The notes under the pieces were generated by a model. The model was given only the letters and a program-made list of their open reading frames with translations, had not been told where the DNA came from and ran no database searches. 9,411 nt of DNA, taken from the NCBI GenBank assembly GCA_030610965.1, contig JAUWQU010000083.1, positions 1 through 9,411 on the forward strand, written 5' to 3'. Numbering within the stretch: the first letter of the stretch is position 1; every line of letters begins with the position of its first letter. The position numbers and the translations under genes were made by a program. Positions 7,023 to 9,411 of the stretch are shown here, piece after piece. The stretch is from Phycisphaerae bacterium. Its GTDB lineage: Bacteria > Planctomycetota > Phycisphaerae > SM23-33.

Positions 7023-8144
7023 ATGAACGAATCCAAACCGTTGGGGCTTGGCTTGATCGGGTGCGGGGCATTCGGGCAGTTCTGCCTGGAGGCGTTTTCG
7101 GAGTTGCCGGACGTGCGGATCGTGGCCGTGGCGGACACGGTAGCCCCGCTCGCCCAGGCGGCGGGGCAGCGGTTCGGCGCGCCGAGCTTTACCGACCCGG
7201 CGGCCCTGCTGGCCATGCCGGAGGTGGACATCGTCCACGTCGCGACCCCGCCTGCGACGCATCACGGCCTGGTGCTCCCGGCCGTGCGGGCAGGCAAGCA
7301 CGTGCTGTGCGAGAAGCCGCTGGCAACGGAAGTCTCCGACGCCGCCGAGATGCTCGATGCCGCACAGGCTGCCGGCGTGATCGTGCCGGTTAACTTCGTG
7401 CTCCGCCATAACGCCGTCACCGACGCCGTCTCGGCCGTGCTGAGATGCGGCGCGCTCGGCGATGTGCTCGCGGCCTGGCTGGTCAACTGCGCCGCCGACT
7501 CGAACCTGCCGCCCGACCACTGGTTTTGGGACCGCCGCGCCTCGGGCGGGATATTCATCGAACACGGTGTGCATTTCTTCGACCTCTACCGCCACTGGCT
7601 CGGCGAGGGGGAACTGGTCGACGCGCGCGCCCACCTTCGACCCGGCACCGACCAGCAGGACCGCGTGGCCTGCACCGTTCGTCACGGCCAGGCGGTGGTG
7701 AGCCACTACCACGGCTTCGACCAGGTGGCCGTCATGGACCGCACAGAGCATCGCATCCTCTGCGAACTCGGCGACATCCGCGTGTCCGGCTGGATCCCCC
7801 TGACGATGACAATCGACGCCGCGCTCGACGCCGCCGGGCTCGACTGGCTCGTCAGCGCCTGTCCGAGCGCGACCGTCGAGCGAGCCGAGCCGGTGCCCGA
7901 ATCGCTCCGCCAGACCCGTGGCCGGGGCAAAGAGCGCCAGGTCACCCAGCGCGTCCGCATGAGCTTCACGCCCGAGGCCGACAAGCAAGCCGTCTACGCC
8001 GCCAGCGTCCAGGCCCTCCTGACAGACCAGATCGCCGCCATCCGAGACGCTGGCCACCCACGCCGAGTAACCGACCGCGACGGCCTGGAAGCCCTGACCC
8101 TGGCCGCCGCCGCCCGAGACGCGGCCGGGCGCGCCGCGACCTGA
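7023..8144 (+). CDS. Gfo/Idh/MocA-family NAD(P)-dependent oxidoreductase
   Basis: 373 aa from ATG at 7023 with AAAGGAG at 7008-7014 and an 8-nt spacer. An upstream in-frame ATG at 6855 is rejected because the Rossmann domain starts right after 7023. Residues 8-18 (GLGLIGCGAFG) are the dinucleotide-binding loop; VHVATPPATHHGLVLPAVRAGKHVLCEKPLA (71-101) holds the family signature with Glu97-Lys98-Pro99, Lys98 being the usual catalytic lysine. GGIFIEHGVHFFDLYRHWLG (175-194) is the substrate-domain motif with His184 and Asp187 in the usual H-x-x-D layout. Members oxidise or reduce hydroxyl groups of sugars, inositols and related compounds in the cytoplasm; the substrate cannot be told. No signal peptide. 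The C-terminal half is strongly biased to Ala, Arg and Asp. It stands alone, divergent from the FnIII-like gene and 251 bp before the next gene. A sugar-processing role would fit the neighbouring polysaccharide genes, but that link is inference. Confidence 0.93.
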   Translation: MNESKPLGLGLIGCGAFGQFCLEAFSELPDVRIVAVADTVAPLAQAAGQRFGAPSFTDPAALLAMPEVDIVHVATPPATHHGLVLPAVRAGKHVLCEKPLATEVSDAAEMLDAAQAAGVIVPVNFVLRHNAVTDAVSAVLRCGALGDVLAAWLVNCAADSNLPPDHWFWDRRASGGIFIEHGVHFFDLYRHWLGEGELVDARAHLRPGTDQQDRVACTVRHGQAVVSHYHGFDQVAVMDRTEHRILCELGDIRVSGWIPLTMTIDAALDAAGLDWLVSACPSATVERAEPVPESLRQTRGRGKERQVTQRVRMSFTPEADKQAVYAASVQALLTDQIAAIRDAGHPRRVTDRDGLEALTLAAAARDAAGRAAT

Positions 8145-8157
8145 CGCCCGAGGCGTC
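8143..8157 (+). terminator. Stop-overlapping hairpin at the oxidoreductase gene end
   Basis: GACGCC (8143-8148) pairs perfectly with GGCGTC (8152-8157) across a CGA triloop; the last two bases of the TGA stop are in the left arm. Only CTT follows, so U-tract support is weak. It may stabilise the mRNA 3' end or help end transcription. Nearly the same stem recurs at 8235-8248. Confidence 0.4.
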
Positions 8158-8188
8158 CTTCGTCAAGCGCCGAGCGCCGGGCGACTTT

Positions 8189-8254
8189 CGATATGCTCTC
8201 ACGAGCACACTACGAACGCATCTCGTTTGTAGTGACGCCGTGAGGCGTTAATCG
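8189..8254 (+). ncRNA. Candidate structured RNA: three abutting hairpins in a possible four-way junction
   Basis: Hairpin A: TGCTC (8194-8198), loop TCAC, GAGCA (8203-8207). Hairpin B: an 11-bp arm 8208-8218 with 8224-8234, loop CATCT, all Watson-Crick except one G-T pair. Hairpin C: ACGCC (8235-8239), loop GTGA (a GNRA-type tetraloop), GGCGT (8244-8248). The three abut without a gap, and CGAT (8189-8192) can pair with ATCG (8251-8254) to close them. Loops A and C are exact reverse complements and could kiss. It lies between a stop at 8144 and a start at 8396. It is not a tRNA: loops are 4-5 nt and there is no 7-bp acceptor. The strand is unproven, since the helices also form on the minus strand, but the GNRA loop exists only in the plus-strand RNA. 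It may be a leader element of the lipoprotein gene, a small RNA, or a chance set of palindromes. Confidence 0.4.
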
Positions 8255-8255
8255 C

Positions 8256-8269
8256 AGGGGCCAGGGGCC
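8256..8269. repeat. Tandem heptamer AGGGGCC x2
   Basis: AGGGGCC occurs twice in direct succession right after the three-hairpin element. Because GGCC is self-complementary, the pair can also fold as a tiny hairpin. Function unknown; two copies of a 7-mer may be chance. Confidence 0.35.
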
Positions 8270-8291
8270 TTCGCACATGGAGCCTCTTGCC

Positions 8292-8336
8292 GCACCGCGC
8301 GTTTCTCGGGATAATGAGGATCATCCGGGGCGGTGC
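8292..8336 (+). repeat. Long-range stem with an inner hairpin upstream of the lipoprotein gene
   Basis: GCACCGC (8292-8298) pairs perfectly with GCGGTGC (8330-8336). Inside it, GGAT-x-AT (8309-8315) pairs with AT-x-ATCC (8320-8326) with one A-C mismatch and loop GAGG. The element sits about 60 bp upstream of the lipoprotein ATG, as a 5' leader structure would. The leader role is inference. Confidence 0.35.
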
Positions 8337-8380
8337 TGGGCTTGGCGGCCCGGCCTCACAGGCGCGCATACTGCGAAACC

Positions 8381-8386
8381 AAGGAG
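8381..8386 (+). promoter_or_regulatory. Ribosome binding site fixing the lipoprotein start
   Basis: AAGGAG lies 9 nt before ATG 8396. It decides against the in-frame upstream ATG at 8333 and the internal ATGs at codons 5 and 7. Confidence 0.7.
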
Positions 8387-8395
8387 AGCCGGCAT

Positions 8396-9190
8396 ATGTC
8401 ACTTAGAATGCGGATGCTGATTGCGTCGATGGCTTTGACTGCGGCGATGGGCGGTTGCGACCGGGGTTGGCAGGAGTTCCAACGGGTAGAACTGGGCAAG
8501 CCAATGCCGGCGGACAGCCTGCTTCGGCCGGAGAACGCCGAAGACTCCAACGCCGTGAGTTCGACCGATGGTCCAGCTGGTGAGCTTGTCTGGGGCGACT
8601 GGGGAGCATGGCCGGTGCCGATGTCGATAGGCTGGCATGTGGTGGGCGCCAGGGAGGACGATGAAGGACGGGTGACAGCAAAGTCATATCGAGCGGAGCT
8701 CTGGTCGAACTACTTGCTGGTGACGGTGCCGGCCATGCGACGGGTCGTGGAATTACAGGTGCCACCAAGGGTGCTTCTTGAGCCGACGAACGAGGAAGAG
8801 GACGGCTACCTTGTCGGAACGGAGAACTGCCGTACACTGCGCGGCTATATCCTCAACGCCATGAACGAGGTAGACCCGGCACCCGACTGGTGCGAGCAAG
8901 ATACTGATCAGTTCTTAACTGTCTTGTCGGGGGTAAACTACATGACAGGTATGATTACTGCCGGCGCATACAACGGCCTGGAACAGTCGATCCAGCACTT
9001 GCCGTTGAAGGGCATCACGCAGGAGGGGTACGACCGCACGTTCCGCCCTGTCTGTGGCGGGAGCATTCGGTTTCAGAACCTCGGCCAGGGGCGGATTCGA
9101 GTCGAAATAAACCTTCTGCGCCTGTACGATCCGCTGGCGCTGGTGGGTTACCTATACATGCTACAGGATAACGCAGCGATGGGTGAGTGA
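8396..9190 (+). CDS. Predicted lipoprotein of unknown function
   Basis: 264 aa. ATG at 8396 has AAGGAG at 8381-8386; earlier in-frame codons (from 8333) encode no sensible leader. Residues 1-20 (MSLRMRMLIASMALTAAMGG) form a signal peptide ending at Cys21, a loose lipobox (MGGC), so the mature protein is probably lipid-anchored. The mature start FQRVELGKPMPADSLLRPE (28-46) has the feel of a short anchor segment before a folded domain. The middle (65-130) is rich in Trp and beta-prone residues (LVWGDWGAWPVPMSIGW, then LWSNYLLVTVPAMRRVVELQVPP). The C-terminal half holds Cys145, Cys166 and Cys220 and ends in FQNLGQGRIRVEINLLRLYDPLALVGYLYML. I recognise no family or catalytic motif. It is 22 bp upstream of a hydroxyacid dehydrogenase gene, so the two are probably co-transcribed, though no functional link is evident. 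It is less GC-biased at third positions than the oxidoreductase gene. Confidence 0.8.
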   Translation: MSLRMRMLIASMALTAAMGGCDRGWQEFQRVELGKPMPADSLLRPENAEDSNAVSSTDGPAGELVWGDWGAWPVPMSIGWHVVGAREDDEGRVTAKSYRAELWSNYLLVTVPAMRRVVELQVPPRVLLEPTNEEEDGYLVGTENCRTLRGYILNAMNEVDPAPDWCEQDTDQFLTVLSGVNYMTGMITAGAYNGLEQSIQHLPLKGITQEGYDRTFRPVCGGSIRFQNLGQGRIRVEINLLRLYDPLALVGYLYMLQDNAAMGE

Positions 9191-9212
9191 CGCGGTTTTG
9201 CGGGAGCGTGCG

Positions 9213-9411
9213 ATGAAGATTGTGGTACTGGACGGCTATGCGATGAACCCGGGCGATATGGATTGGTCGCCGCTTACCGAACTTGGCGAGTGCGAACTGC
9301 ACGACCGCACGCCGCCGGAACTTGTCGTCCAGCGGCTGGCCGGGGCGGCCGCGGCCCTGACCAACAAGGTGGCCTTCTCCGATGATGTGATGTCGGCCCT
9401 GCCGGAGCTTC
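9213..9411 (+). CDS. D-2-hydroxyacid dehydrogenase, glycerate/hydroxypyruvate type (5' part only)
   Basis: 66 codons and one base from ATG at 9213, cut by the window end. GGGAG at 9202-9206 is the ribosome site, 6 nt before the start. The peptide MKIVVLDGYAMNPGDMDWSPLTELGECEL... followed by HDRTPPELVVQRLAGAAAALTNKVAFSDDVMSALPEL matches the N-terminal catalytic-domain half of glycerate dehydrogenases. In that family VVLDGY, NPGD, DRTPPE and LTNK are characteristic, and LTNK forms part of the active-site floor. Such enzymes interconvert hydroxypyruvate and D-glycerate with NAD(P)H in the cytoplasm. The Rossmann domain and the Arg-Glu-His catalytic residues lie beyond the edge, so the exact substrate is inferred. 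It starts 22 bp after the lipoprotein stop and probably shares its transcript. Confidence 0.85.
   Translation, partial: MKIVVLDGYAMNPGDMDWSPLTELGECELHDRTPPELVVQRLAGAAAALTNKVAFSDDVMSALPEL

Noticed and set aside
6915..8057. 380-codon minus-strand frame opposite the oxidoreductase
   Set aside because: Antisense shadow of a gene with complete Gfo/Idh/MocA motifs.
8189..8254. tRNA or integron attC site
   Set aside because: Loops are 4-5 nt with no 7-bp acceptor, CCA or T-loop pattern; the GTTAATC after the third hairpin does not fit the attC GTTRRRY core and there is no matching left core.
1..9411. CRISPR array, insertion sequence, phage or hydrazine metabolism genes
   Set aside because: No spaced direct repeats, transposase or terminal repeats seen; similarity to hydrazine synthase alpha alone, without beta/gamma partners, does not support anammox.

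Overview
The window is high-GC DNA with the look of a planctomycete (Planctomycetota, perhaps a Phycisphaerae or Sedimentisphaerales relative) or another PVC bacterium. The reasons are the combination of an exported protein of the hydrazine-synthase-alpha-related (HzsA-like) class, a diverged sialate O-acetylesterase-like protein, a formylglycine sulfatase, a Gfo/Idh/MocA oxidoreductase and several small exported proteins of unknown role. Taxonomy is inferred from gene content only; there is no rRNA gene or other marker here.

Left part (1-6072, all minus strand). Three genes are read leftward: an S1-type sulfatase (6072-4312), a SASA/sialate O-acetylesterase-like exported protein (4179-2191) and a long HzsA-like exported protein (2076 to beyond base 1). 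The last is a single open frame of 692 codons that runs off the edge. Gaps are 132 and 114 bp with no convincing terminator, so one transcript is likely. The set looks like a small locus for sulfated and acetylated polysaccharide, with an exported beta-propeller protein, probably haem-bearing beyond the edge, at its end.

Middle (6073-7022). A gap with a possible promoter/operator for the sulfatase and two hairpins (the one nearest the gene is terminator-like) separates the sulfatase from a small exported fibronectin-III-like protein (6772-6269, minus). That gene diverges from the oxidoreductase gene across a 250-bp spacer.

Right part (7023-9411, plus strand). The Gfo/Idh/MocA oxidoreductase (7023-8144) is followed by a 251-bp gap, then a predicted lipoprotein of unknown function (8396-9190). 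22 bp later comes the start of a D-2-hydroxyacid dehydrogenase of the glycerate/hydroxypyruvate type, cut by the window end.

The most unusual non-coding signal lies in the 8145-8395 gap. Three hairpins abut one another with no unpaired base between them (8194-8207, 8208-8234, 8235-8248). The first and third loops are complementary (TCAC/GTGA), and a short outer helix (8189-8192 with 8251-8254) could close a four-way junction. The third hairpin nearly copies the one that overlaps the oxidoreductase stop codon, and a further 7-bp long-range stem lies just upstream of the lipoprotein gene. This is a candidate structured RNA. I could not match it to a known class, and hairpins are common by chance in GC-rich DNA. 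No CRISPR array, tRNA, rRNA or insertion sequence was seen.
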